A DNA stretch of 21,809 bases, from positions 4,376 through 26,184 of the forward strand of contig DODJ01000021.1 in the NCBI GenBank assembly GCA_003545655.1, written 5' to 3'. Positions 14,235 through 21,224 of the stretch are shown one piece after another. Source of the DNA: Candidatus Saccharimonadota bacterium (GTDB lineage Bacteria > Patescibacteriota > Saccharimonadia > Saccharimonadales > Saccharimonadaceae). Position 1 is the stretch's first letter; every line of letters begins with the position of its first letter. Under the pieces are notes generated by a model. That model ran no database searches, was not told the origin of the DNA, and saw only the letters and a program-made list of their open reading frames with translations. A program made the position numbers and the translations under genes.

Positions 14235-14822
14235 TTATGCAAACAGTGCAGCGCCAAATTGCATGAAAACAAGCGCAACCATAAGCACAAGCCACGCCGC
14301 TACTACAAGCTGATGATACCCTGATTTTAAGAAGTTCTGCACTACTGCGTTTGTTTTTTTCTTTATGTTCCAAATGTTTTCTTTCAAGCCAATATGTAGT
14401 GTTGCAGCAAACATAAGCGTACAACTAACCGTTACGACAAGACACCAAGGACACAGCACCCGAATATCATAGAGGCTGCTGAAAAACAGCCAGTACGCAA
14501 ACACTGTACCCAAAAAGACACCGACAGTCATAGTGCGCAGGAAGTTCCTGCTATAGCGCGCACCACCCCACAATGCCGCCACGGCAACGGTAATAAGTAC
14601 CGGAAAAGCCATGAGGCCAATGTACATGTTGGGAATACCAAAGAACGCTGTCGATTGCCACGATTGCATAACCGTTGAACAGTTTAGTACCACATTAAGA
14701 CTACACGAAAGTATCGCATCGGGTTCTTGGAGTAAGTGAATCTTTTCAAGGCTTAGTACGAACGCTGCAATAAGGGCTACTGTGGCAAATACAAGAAGCA
14801 CCCAAAAAGATTTTTTATGCAT
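14235..14822 (-). CDS. Vitamin K epoxide reductase (VKOR) family membrane protein
   Basis: A 195-residue integral membrane protein. About five hydrophobic segments are seen: 6-24, 66-84, 94-116, about 128-146 and 172-193. The VKOR cysteines are Cys40 and Cys48 in the periplasmic-side loop (LSCSLNVVLNCST) and the CPWC redox centre at 124-127. Bacterial VKORs re-oxidise a DsbA-like thioredoxin using quinone and so drive disulfide formation in exported proteins. The start overlaps the thioredoxin-like gene by 8 nt, with GAGGT 8 nt upstream. It ends the ftsZ-nrdR-trx-VKOR run and is followed by a pseudopilin with a cysteine pair. A fused or adjacent DsbA with signal peptide was not found here. 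Confidence 0.92.
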   Translation of the reverse strand: MHKKSFWVLLVFATVALIAAFVLSLEKIHLLQEPDAILSCSLNVVLNCSTVMQSWQSTAFFGIPNMYIGLMAFPVLITVAVAALWGGARYSRNFLRTMTVGVFLGTVFAYWLFFSSLYDIRVLCPWCLVVTVSCTLMFAATLHIGLKENIWNIKKKTNAVVQNFLKSGYHQLVVAAWLVLMVALVFMQFGAALFA

Positions 14823-15072
14823 AATAACTTACCTCGCTTATCGTTGGGAGCGGCAAACCTGCCCAGCTATTTTGTACCTGCCCATCATCCGACAATGCAA
14901 TGAGTGTTGGGTACTGCATAATGTCATAGGCCTCGCAAAACGAGATACCCGCAGGCGATTCTGGGTCAAGCACCTCAAGTTCACGGCCTGTCTGTCGGGT
15001 AAAGTCATGAAGGAAATCGTTTACCTGTCGACCGTAATCGGTTGCCTCTTTAAACACCACCACTACGCGCAT
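14815..15072 (-). CDS. Thioredoxin-like protein lacking the CxxC active site
   Basis: An 85-residue protein from ATG 15072, 1 nt after the nrdR stop; AAAGG lies 9 nt upstream. The fold pattern is strand MRVVVVFKE, helix RQVNDFLHDFTRQTG, strand RELEVLD, helix, then YPTLIALSDDG with a cis-proline (Pro55). This is the thioredoxin/glutaredoxin order. Where CPYC should be there is TDYG (residues 11-14). One cysteine, Cys46, remains before the cis-proline loop. No signal peptide or membrane helix is seen, so it should be cytoplasmic. It overlaps VKOR but, without CxxC, is unlikely to be its usual thiol partner. A structural or binding role is possible. Confidence 0.75.
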   Translation of the reverse strand: MRVVVVFKEATDYGRQVNDFLHDFTRQTGRELEVLDPESPAGISFCEAYDIMQYPTLIALSDDGQVQNSWAGLPLPTISEVSYYA

Positions 15073-15073
15073 A

Positions 15074-15532
15074 CTAGGCAGCCTTTTGTTTTTGCTGGCG
15101 GCGTTCTTCAAGAATTTTTACAAAATCGTCAAGGGTAGTGAAATCTTTGTATACACTAGCGAAGCGAATGTATGCTACTTCGTTTCGATCAGCAAGCACA
15201 TCAAGCACTTTATCGCCAATCTGCTTAGAGGTGATTTCGCTTTCACCAAGGTCGTACAGAGCGTTCTCAATAACGTCAATCATCTCTTCAACTTCAATCT
15301 CTGAACTAAAGAACTTCCCTACCGATTGTTTCACGGCATTAGAAAGTTTCATGCGGTCGTAGAGCTCACGACCACCATTCTTTTTTAGCACCGCTAAATT
15401 GGGCTTTTCGATGCGTTCGTAGGTGGTAAATCGCGTTCCATCAGGAGCTTCGCGGCGGCGGCGAATAGTAACACCGTCGCTTACTTCACGCGACTCTACA
15501 ACCCTACTATCGCCAATGACGATTTTAACCAT
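15074..15532 (-). CDS. nrdR: NrdR-like ATP-cone regulator with a degenerate, cysteine-free zinc ribbon
   Basis: A 152-residue protein, near the normal NrdR length. NrdR is a nucleotide-sensing repressor of ribonucleotide reductase genes. The ATP-cone (about 45-140) is well kept: KNGGRELYDRMKLSNAV, SEITSKQIGDKVLDVL, NEVAYIRFASVYKDF. The N-terminal region keeps the frame of the zinc ribbon (GDSRVVESR, IRRRREAPDGTRFTTYER). However, all four expected cysteines are gone: there is no CPxC after the Met, and the second pair reads EAPDG. Upstream in-frame codons add no cysteine, so this is not a start-site error. GAGGAGG at the end of ftsZ lies 7 nt before the ATG. It is in the ftsZ operon. Confidence 0.88.
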   Translation of the reverse strand: MVKIVIGDSRVVESREVSDGVTIRRRREAPDGTRFTTYERIEKPNLAVLKKNGGRELYDRMKLSNAVKQSVGKFFSSEIEVEEMIDVIENALYDLGESEITSKQIGDKVLDVLADRNEVAYIRFASVYKDFTTLDDFVKILEERRQQKQKAA

Positions 15533-15534
15533 AG

Positions 15535-16776
15535 CTACGCCTCCTCGTGTGAGGATTCGTCGCGCTTCTTCTGCTTCTTTTCGCGCTTTTTACGACGACG
15601 GAGGAACGCAGGAGTGTCAGACTCTTCCTCTTGCTCTTGGGTGGGTTGATTCCACATACTCTCGGTTGGCTCTTCGTTGAAGATGGCAGCTGCTTCGGTG
15701 TGATCAAGGTTCATATCAATATCGGCCACTTCAGTTTCATCAAGTGCGGCACTCATTTTTTCAGCTACGTCGCTTGTGTCGTCGCCCTGCTCGATACCCG
15801 GGGCTTCATCCTGGAAATACGCGGAATCGAAGCCGGTAGCAATAACGGTAATAACTAGCTCGTCTTCAATTTCCGGCTTAAGCGTAGCACCGAAGATGAT
15901 GTTAGCATCAGGTGAAACAGCACTAGTAATGATTTCAGCAGCTTCTTGGATTTCGCTCATGCTCATATCGTAGCCACCGGTAACGTTGAATAGAACGCCA
16001 CGTGCGCCATCAATAGAAACTTCAATAAGCGGTGATTCAATGGCCTGTTGCGCAGCTTGTGCGGCACGGTTATCGCCGCTTGCCCGACCGATACCCATAA
16101 GCGCTGAACCAGCGTTACTCATAATAGCCTTTACGTCGGCGAAGTCGAGGTTAATAAGCCCGTGCTCGGTAATCAGCTCTGAAATGCCCTGCACACCCTG
16201 ACGTAGCACATCGTCGGCAATCTTGAACGTTTCAAGGAGCGGCGTGCGACGGTCGATAGTTTGCAGTAGACGGTCGTTAGGGATAGTAATAAGCGTATCA
16301 ACATGACGGCGAAGGTTACCAATAGCCCATTCTGCATTAGTGCGACGCTTCTCGCCTTCAAAACTAAAGGGACGGGTAGCAACGCCGACAACAAGAATGC
16401 CCATCTCGCGAGCAATTTCAGCGACAACGTACCCTGCACCAGAGCCTGTACCACCCCCGGCCCCAATGGTAACGAACACCATATCCGCACCTTCAAGCGC
16501 TGCTTTAATATCCTCGCGCGATTCATTAGCGGCGGCTTCACCTTTTGTAGGGTCGGCACCTGCGCCAAGCCCACCCGTTGTCGAGTGGCCAAGGTGTATT
16601 TTTACGTCAGCTTTACTATTATGAAGTGCCTGGGCGTCGGTGTTCATTGCAATGAACTGCACGCCCGTAAGGCCGGCTTCTTTCATTCGGTTTACTGCAG
16701 AACCACCGGCGCCACCTACACCAACAACTTTGATGCTTGCGAAGGTCTGAATATCACTTGGTATTACTTCAGGCAT
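15535..16776 (-). CDS. ftsZ: Cell division protein FtsZ
   Basis: A 413-residue tubulin-like GTPase that forms the division ring. The start is [15 protein letters not shown], the tubulin signature GGGTGSG is at about 107-113, and the T7 synergy loop NLDFADV is at about 209-215. The C-terminal peptide DTPAFLRRR (about 387-395) matches the conserved site that binds FtsA. Unusually, it is followed by about 18 more residues that are highly basic and then acidic ([18 protein letters not shown]). GGGAG lies 11 nt before the ATG. The gene has its own extended -10 in the gap after ftsA and is followed 2 bp later by nrdR. Confidence 0.97.
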   Translation of the reverse strand: MPEVIPSDIQTFASIKVVGVGGAGGSAVNRMKEAGLTGVQFIAMNTDAQALHNSKADVKIHLGHSTTGGLGAGADPTKGEAAANESREDIKAALEGADMVFVTIGAGGGTGSGAGYVVAEIAREMGILVVGVATRPFSFEGEKRRTNAEWAIGNLRRHVDTLITIPNDRLLQTIDRRTPLLETFKIADDVLRQGVQGISELITEHGLINLDFADVKAIMSNAGSALMGIGRASGDNRAAQAAQQAIESPLIEVSIDGARGVLFNVTGGYDMSMSEIQEAAEIITSAVSPDANIIFGATLKPEIEDELVITVIATGFDSAYFQDEAPGIEQGDDTSDVAEKMSAALDETEVADIDMNLDHTEAAAIFNEEPTESMWNQPTQEQEEESDTPAFLRRRKKREKKQKKRDESSHEEA

Positions 16777-16822
16777 GCCTGTCTTTCTCCCTATTCACTA
16801 AAATCACGCTTGTCTACTACGT

Positions 16823-16849
16823 AGTATACCACGAGGCGCGCTATGGCAA
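16823..16849 (-). promoter_or_regulatory. Promoter of the ftsZ operon
   Basis: On the minus strand TTGCCA (16849-16844), a 15-bp spacer and TATACT (16828-16823) with a TGG extended -10. The spacer is short, but the extension may compensate. The leader would be about 40 nt. Confidence 0.5.
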
Positions 16850-16878
16850 TAGATATGTGTTCGAACACCTTTTTTATA

Positions 16879-18120
16879 CTACGGCTTGAACCAACCAAAA
16901 AGCTTCGAAACACCACCCTTTACGTCTTTTACCGAAGGGGTCTTTAGTTTTGCGCCGCCCTTACGAGGCTTGTCGTGGTGCGCTTGCTCGGCATCAATGA
17001 GCATCAGGCCAATGGCCGTCGCAAATTCAGACTTATCGATATCGTCGGCAACACCGCCAAACCCAGTAGGCTGCCCAAGACGTGCGGCAAGACTAAGCGT
17101 CTCCTTCGCATAGTCCGCGATGTGCTTTAGCTTCGCTCCGCCACCCACAAGCACTACCCCGCTAGGAAGTTTACCAACGCGGCCAGCACGTTTAAGATGG
17201 TGGTGAATACCCTCGAATATTTCTTCAAGTCGGGCTTCAACAATTTCATTAATATCTTCTGTTTTAAACGTAAGTACTTCACCCTCGTGCTTTACATTAA
17301 CCGCCTCACTTTCGGCATGACTAAGAGCACAGGCGTGCTTTATTTTTACTTCTTCGGCAATTTCAGGGTCAGTTTTAAGGCCAATAGCTAGGTCGTTGGT
17401 GATGTGTGCGCCACCAATTGGCACAACACCTACATATTGCAGGTCGCCTTCTTCGTAGATGGCAATACCTGTTGTGCTGGCACCCATATCAATGACTGCT
17501 ACGCCATTTTCAAGTTGCGACTCTTGAAGCACTGCACGAGCAGCCGCCATAGGGGCGGGCACTACGACATGCGGCTGCACCTGAGCTGACTCAGCAGCTT
17601 TCTCGACGTTCGTAAGATACGGTGTAAGCGCCGATACAACATGAGCATCGATTTCAAGGCGTGTGCCGGTCATACCAATAGGATCTTTAATGCCATCCTG
17701 GCCATCAAGTTTGTAGCTATGCGCGACGACATCAAGGATGTCACGGTTAGCGGGAACTTTCCCGAGTGTTGCTACTTCACGAATGCGATCAAGGTCATCG
17801 TGGCTTATTTCATGGTCAGGGGCGCCCACCGCCACCATGCCATCGGCGTGTGTCGTAAGGATGTGCGAGCCATTCACACTTATAGTTGCACCGTGGACCT
17901 CATAGCCACTCATACGTTCAGCTTCACCAAGGGCTTCGTCAATAGCATGCGCAGGACCTTGAAGGTTTACTACTACCCCTTTTCGCATACCTGACGAGGT
18001 GGCTTGCCCAACGCCAACAATAGTTGGTACCCCTGTAGAGCTATCGAGGTGCGCGACAACCGCGCGTACTTTGGTTGCTCCTATATCTAGCCCAACGGCA
18101 TACGAAGATGATTCTTGCAT
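16879..18120 (-). CDS. ftsA: Cell division protein FtsA
   Basis: A 413-residue actin-like ATPase that tethers FtsZ to the membrane. Phosphate 1 is YAVGLDIGATKVRAVV near the start, phosphate 2 is VIDMGASTTGIAIYEEG, and the adenosine motif is GVVLVGGGAKL. The SHS2 (1C) insertion carries the GYEVHGATISVNGSHI region. The last residues, VSKLFGWFKP, form the amphipathic membrane-targeting helix expected of FtsA. I start at ATG 18120 (MQESSSYAVG): a TATACT -10 lies 6 nt upstream, inside the longer open frame from 18156, which excludes that extension. No Shine-Dalgarno is present, so the mRNA is probably leaderless. It precedes ftsZ as in most bacteria. Confidence 0.96.
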   Translation of the reverse strand: MQESSSYAVGLDIGATKVRAVVAHLDSSTGVPTIVGVGQATSSGMRKGVVVNLQGPAHAIDEALGEAERMSGYEVHGATISVNGSHILTTHADGMVAVGAPDHEISHDDLDRIREVATLGKVPANRDILDVVAHSYKLDGQDGIKDPIGMTGTRLEIDAHVVSALTPYLTNVEKAAESAQVQPHVVVPAPMAAARAVLQESQLENGVAVIDMGASTTGIAIYEEGDLQYVGVVPIGGAHITNDLAIGLKTDPEIAEEVKIKHACALSHAESEAVNVKHEGEVLTFKTEDINEIVEARLEEIFEGIHHHLKRAGRVGKLPSGVVLVGGGAKLKHIADYAKETLSLAARLGQPTGFGGVADDIDKSEFATAIGLMLIDAEQAHHDKPRKGGAKLKTPSVKDVKGGVSKLFGWFKP

Positions 18121-18126
18121 AGGGAT

Positions 18127-18156
18127 AGTATAGCGCTTGTGGTGCAATTTCGACAA
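18127..18156 (-). promoter_or_regulatory. Promoter of ftsA, likely leaderless
   Basis: On the minus strand TTGTCG (18156-18151), an 18-bp spacer and TATACT (18132-18127), then 6 nt to the ATG. Transcription should begin at or beside the start codon. Confidence 0.6.
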
Positions 18157-18162
18157 GTACTA

Positions 18163-18924
18163 CTACCTGAAAACTGCCTGGGTAAGCACTTCTGCCCCAT
18201 CTTCAGTAATAAGTACCGTGTGTTCGAAATGGGCTGCAAGACTTCCATCCCAGGTGGTAATTGTCCAGCCATCATCGCCCATCGCTATTTTCTCGCTTCC
18301 CAGGGTAGCCATGGGTTCAATAGCAATAGTGTCACCAGGGCTAAGAAGCGGCCCCGTACCTTTGCGACCGTAGTTTGGCACTTCGGGTGCTTCGTGCATC
18401 TCATGGCCTACACCATGCCCCACAAGCTCACGGATAATCCCCACCTTCGCATCGTTTAGCACTTTTTCTATTGCCGCACTGATATCCCCAATACGCACGG
18501 GACCTTTTATGGCGTCGATGCCAGCAAACAAGCTCTGCTCGGTGGCGTGAATAAGGTGTTTCTGTACCCCATTTGGCTTCCCGCCAACCACCATAGTAAA
18601 GGCGCTGTCGGTTTTCATGTTTTTATAGGTAATAACGAGGTCAAAGCTTACGACGTCACCCTCTTGCAGTATGTAGTTCGTAGGAATACTGTGAACAATT
18701 TGCTCGTTAGTAGAAATACAAATAGCGGCTGGAAACTTTACCTCATCGGTTTTATACGTCGCTGTAGCCCCGTGTTTTTTTATTTCAGCATCCACCCAGG
18801 CGTCAAGCTCAAGCTCTGAAACACCTGGCTTTACTTGACGCTTTAGGCCTTCAAAGATGGTTGCTAAAATTTTGCCCCCCTCACGCATAGCTTGAATCTC
18901 TTCTGGGGTTTTTACTTTTTGCAT
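18163..18924 (-). CDS. map: Methionine aminopeptidase type I
   Basis: A 253-residue pita-bread enzyme that removes the initiator methionine from new proteins. All metal ligands are visible: Asp95 (SFDLVITY), Asp106 (KTDSAFTM), His170 (GHGVGHEMHE), Glu203 (AIEPM) and Glu234 (HFEHTVLIT). The substrate-side His77 is in IVHSIP. There is no N-terminal zinc-finger extension, so it is the short type Ia form. The ATG shares one base with the adk stop (TAATG, 18924), pointing to coupled translation. adk-map is a classical pair from the ribosomal-protein operon, but here no ribosomal genes or secY are next to it. Confidence 0.97.
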   Translation of the reverse strand: MQKVKTPEEIQAMREGGKILATIFEGLKRQVKPGVSELELDAWVDAEIKKHGATATYKTDEVKFPAAICISTNEQIVHSIPTNYILQEGDVVSFDLVITYKNMKTDSAFTMVVGGKPNGVQKHLIHATEQSLFAGIDAIKGPVRIGDISAAIEKVLNDAKVGIIRELVGHGVGHEMHEAPEVPNYGRKGTGPLLSPGDTIAIEPMATLGSEKIAMGDDGWTITTWDGSLAAHFEHTVLITEDGAEVLTQAVFR

Positions 18925-19472
18925 TAGGCGGCTAGCCCCCTACTTTGCAACTCAGCGTAAATACGGTCATGAATTTCACCTACCGTACCGACACCGTCTA
19001 CGTGCACAACGGGTACATGGTTGTCGGCGAATAACCCTAAAATTGGGTACATTTCTTGACGGTAAATCGCCAGCCGTTGGTCGATAGCCTCGGGGGTATC
19101 ATCAACCCGCCCACGGATTTTTAGGCGTCGCAGTAACTCTTCACGAGGCACCTCGAGTACAATAACAATACCTATAGCACGCCCGTGGTGCGTTTTGCTT
19201 TCAAGCAGCCACTGCGCTTGTTCAAGTTGGCGCGGAAAACCGTCAAGGATAATTTGATCGATGTCACCCGCTTTGAGGATCGCCTCGCCCATAATGCGCG
19301 TAATAGCATCGTGCGGGATAAGATTGCCCTCGTGCATGGTTTTTACGATTTCGGGGTCATGCGTGTCGCGTAAAATTTGCCCCGCACTTAACCAGCGCCA
19401 ATTCTGCCGCGCCGCTAAAATTTGCCCCTGAACACTCTTCCCAGCACCTGCTGGACCAAAAAATACAATCAT
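18924..19472 (-). CDS. adk: Adenylate kinase
   Basis: A 182-residue enzyme converting AMP plus ATP to two ADP. The P-loop is GPAGAGKS at 6-13 (Lys12). The AMP-binding part includes ILDGFPRQLEQA, and the LID region is short (RGRVDDTPEAIDQRL) with no zinc cysteines, so it is the short form. It is followed by map with a 1-nt overlap. A TATTAT (19484-19479) lies 6 nt before the ATG, suggesting a leaderless start; AAGG is 12 nt upstream, too far for a good ribosome site. It could also be read from the prepilin promoter at 20460 as the next gene, 37 bp after that stop. Confidence 0.95.
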   Translation of the reverse strand: MIVFFGPAGAGKSVQGQILAARQNWRWLSAGQILRDTHDPEIVKTMHEGNLIPHDAITRIMGEAILKAGDIDQIILDGFPRQLEQAQWLLESKTHHGRAIGIVIVLEVPREELLRRLKIRGRVDDTPEAIDQRLAIYRQEMYPILGLFADNHVPVVHVDGVGTVGEIHDRIYAELQSRGLAA

Positions 19473-19478
19473 AAGCTC

Positions 19479-19484
19479 ATAATA
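19479..19484 (-). promoter_or_regulatory. Possible -10 for leaderless adk mRNA
   Basis: On the minus strand TATTAT lies 6 nt before the adk ATG. The upstream AATACC and GGTATT can also form a small hairpin covering the only Shine-Dalgarno-like bases. No clear -35 was found. Confidence 0.35.
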
Positions 19485-19509
19485 CCTTTTTTAAGAGGGT
19501 ATTACCACC

Positions 19510-20451
19510 TTAAATACGCTTCGATGGTCCAAATGAAGTCGAGTTATTAGCCGGCCCGTCCCACGCCCAACCAGGCGAACCACCATCGCGATACTCAAGT
19601 TGGTACGTAGTGGCAGTAACCATGTAGCTGTCATACCACACCCTGTCCCCACTTTGAAGTTGCAAGCTATAGCCTCCGACTCGAGATAAGCGCACAGATT
19701 CACTCAAGGATGCTATTGACCCAGTAACCTTCGTCCATTGATTCGCAGGCGTTGATACCGTGCTACTGCCCCCTGAGCCAAAGTAAGTTGAGTTAGATAC
19801 CCTATTCCCCTCAGTATATGTAACAATTGAACCCCCGCGAGTGGGTCGCGCCCAGAAAGACCAACTAAGTGGAGTCCCCGCATTAAGCGTTGCAGTATGA
19901 TCTAGCTTAATAGCTCCAGGAGATTGTCCAGCGCTCGTTATAAGCTTCCTATAAGAGCCCGCCCCGTCGTGATAGGTAGTTGTGTCGATACTCGCCGTAA
20001 AATCCGCAGAACCGTTACCAATATTTTGGAATGAGCTTGTAGATGTCACGTCAGGGTCTAGCGCTAAATTGCGTACACATTCACCTTCTATGGTACTACC
20101 ACTACTGTTTGTGAAAGAATAGCTTATTGCAGGGTTCTGTGCATCAGCCACTGATAGACAGAAATTCTTGGGGCTAGTTGTATTATTAACGATGTACGTA
20201 TAGGTAAGATCTGATGAGTCGATTATGTCCACCTCTGACAGAGTGTCAGGATACGTGTCTACATTAGTGACAGCGAACGCTTCGATCTTTTTTCCGGCTT
20301 GAGAAGATGCGCTCTGAACCGAAGCGGTTTGCGCCCGCTCCTGAATACCCGTATACGCCACAATGGTAATAGCAGCAAGGATAGCAATCACCACAATAAC
20401 GATGAGGAGTTCGACGATAGTGAAGCCTGATTGTTTTGCCCACTGTTTCAT
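19510..20451 (-). CDS. Prepilin-type protein with a C-terminal carbohydrate-binding-like domain
   Basis: A 313-residue protein with class III signal MKQWAKQSG, cleavage before Phe10, Glu at mature position 5 and helix FTIVELLIVIVVIAILAAIT. A short pilin-like region follows, with one cysteine pair (NFCLSV, GECVRN). From about residue 125 the sequence looks like a jelly-roll of the CBM4/9 or concanavalin type: SWSFWARPT, NQWTKVTGSIA, GDRVWYDSYMV. The ending (YRDGGSPGWAWDGPANNSTS) is of a kind also seen in phage and surface proteins with such domains. A surface glycan-binding role is inferred. TGC-TATACT ends 8 nt before the ATG and no Shine-Dalgarno is present. The N-terminal codons closely resemble those of the pseudopilin at 13755-14213. 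Confidence 0.85.
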   Translation of the reverse strand: MKQWAKQSGFTIVELLIVIVVIAILAAITIVAYTGIQERAQTASVQSASSQAGKKIEAFAVTNVDTYPDTLSEVDIIDSSDLTYTYIVNNTTSPKNFCLSVADAQNPAISYSFTNSSGSTIEGECVRNLALDPDVTSTSSFQNIGNGSADFTASIDTTTYHDGAGSYRKLITSAGQSPGAIKLDHTATLNAGTPLSWSFWARPTRGGSIVTYTEGNRVSNSTYFGSGGSSTVSTPANQWTKVTGSIASLSESVRLSRVGGYSLQLQSGDRVWYDSYMVTATTYQLEYRDGGSPGWAWDGPANNSTSFGPSKRI

Positions 20452-20459
20452 TGGGTCTT

Positions 20460-20468
20460 AGTATAGCA
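20460..20468 (-). promoter_or_regulatory. Extended -10 for leaderless prepilin mRNA
   Basis: The minus strand reads TGC-TATACT with 8 nt to the ATG at 20451. It follows directly on the T-run of the yqeY terminator, so the two signals share the boundary. Confidence 0.55.
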
Positions 20469-20493
20469 AAAAACGCGCCCGTAGACGCGTTTT
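20468..20493 (-). terminator. Intrinsic terminator of rpsU-yqeY
   Basis: On the minus strand AAAACGCG (20493-20486) pairs with CGCGTTTT (20477-20470) around an 8-nt loop, and the T run continues for two more bases. The stem overlaps the yqeY stop codon. Confidence 0.8.
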
Positions 20494-20947
20494 ATTGATT
20501 GAGGGCTTCTTTTACTACCCGAGCGACAGTTGCGCCATCGGCACTATTGCCCAATTTACCTTTTACGGCGCCGATTACCTGGCCCATAGCCTGAGGCCCG
20601 CTTACCCCAAGTGCGGTAATAGTCTCGTCAACCGTCTTTTTAATGTCTTCTTCGCTCAGCTGTTCAGGAAGATAGACCTCAAGAATAGTAATTTCGCTCT
20701 TTTCGGTTTCAGCAAGCTCAGGACGACCTGCGGCTTCATATTGTTGTGCACTATCAACACGCTTTTTTACCTCTCGGGCGATAAGTTGTTCAATCGTTGC
20801 GTCATCGAGCCCTTCTTCACGAAGACCTTTCGCTACTTCTTCACTCAAAATAACCGCTTTAAGGCTCCGAAGCACATCAGCACGAAAACGATCACCGCCC
20901 AAAAGAGCGGTTTTTATATCGTTATCGAGTTGTGCTTTTAGCGCCAC
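20492..20947 (-). CDS. GatB/YqeY domain protein
   Basis: A 151-residue protein of the YqeY family, related to the tail domain of GatB (the tRNA-dependent amidotransferase subunit). Family signs are LKAQLDNDIKTALLGGDRFRADVLRSL at the start (shown to its typical length, about 3-29), then AREVKKRVDSAQQYEAAGRPELA, YLPEQLSEEDI and MGQVIGAVKGKL. The cellular role of stand-alone YqeY proteins is not settled; tRNA binding is suspected. The start is GTG 20947 with AAAGG 9 nt upstream. It is the second gene after rpsU, a pairing common across bacteria. A terminator follows at the stop. Confidence 0.93.
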   Translation of the reverse strand: MALKAQLDNDIKTALLGGDRFRADVLRSLKAVILSEEVAKGLREEGLDDATIEQLIAREVKKRVDSAQQYEAAGRPELAETEKSEITILEVYLPEQLSEEDIKKTVDETITALGVSGPQAMGQVIGAVKGKLGNSADGATVARVVKEALNQ

Positions 20948-20964
20948 CTCTTAGTACCTTTCGG

Positions 20965-21180
20965 TTAGCGTACGCCAAGACGAGCTTTTGCAAGCTTGTC
21001 GGCCTTACGTTCTTTACGGATGATTGCCTTTTTACGGCGCTCTACCTTACTAATTGGCTTTGAAAAACGCAGCGACGCCTTTGCCTCAGCAAGAACACCA
21101 CTTTGGAGCACTTTTCGGTTGAAACGACGAATAATGTTTTCGTTCGCTTCACGTTCATCTTTACGGGTTACTTGTACCAT
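20965..21180 (-). CDS. rpsU: 30S ribosomal protein S21
   Basis: A 71-residue, very basic S21, needed for efficient initiation at the small subunit. Family features are an NxxxxRRFNRKV-type segment (ENIIRRFNRKVLQSG) and the basic tail ERRKKAIIRKERKADKLAKA. The ATG at 21180 has no Shine-Dalgarno (TTCTTGAT precedes it). A promoter with a -10 ending 11 nt upstream implies a leader of only about 5 nt. It is in operon with yqeY, 17 bp downstream. Confidence 0.94.
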   Translation of the reverse strand: MVQVTRKDEREANENIIRRFNRKVLQSGVLAEAKASLRFSKPISKVERRKKAIIRKERKADKLAKARLGVR

Positions 21181-21191
21181 ATCAAGAATGT

Positions 21192-21220
21192 ATTTTAACA
21201 GATTACACTATTAGGTGCAA
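21192..21220 (-). promoter_or_regulatory. Promoter of rpsU
   Basis: On the minus strand TTGCAC (21220-21215), a 17-bp spacer and TAAAAT (21197-21192), with 11 nt to the ATG. It begins 4 bp after the stop of the upstream modular protein. Confidence 0.5.
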
Positions 21221-21224
21221 GGGG

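Noticed and set aside
15074..15532. Frameshift or wrong start as the reason for the missing NrdR cysteines
   Set aside because: Both cysteine pairs are missing while the residues between them align, and upstream in-frame codons add no cysteine.
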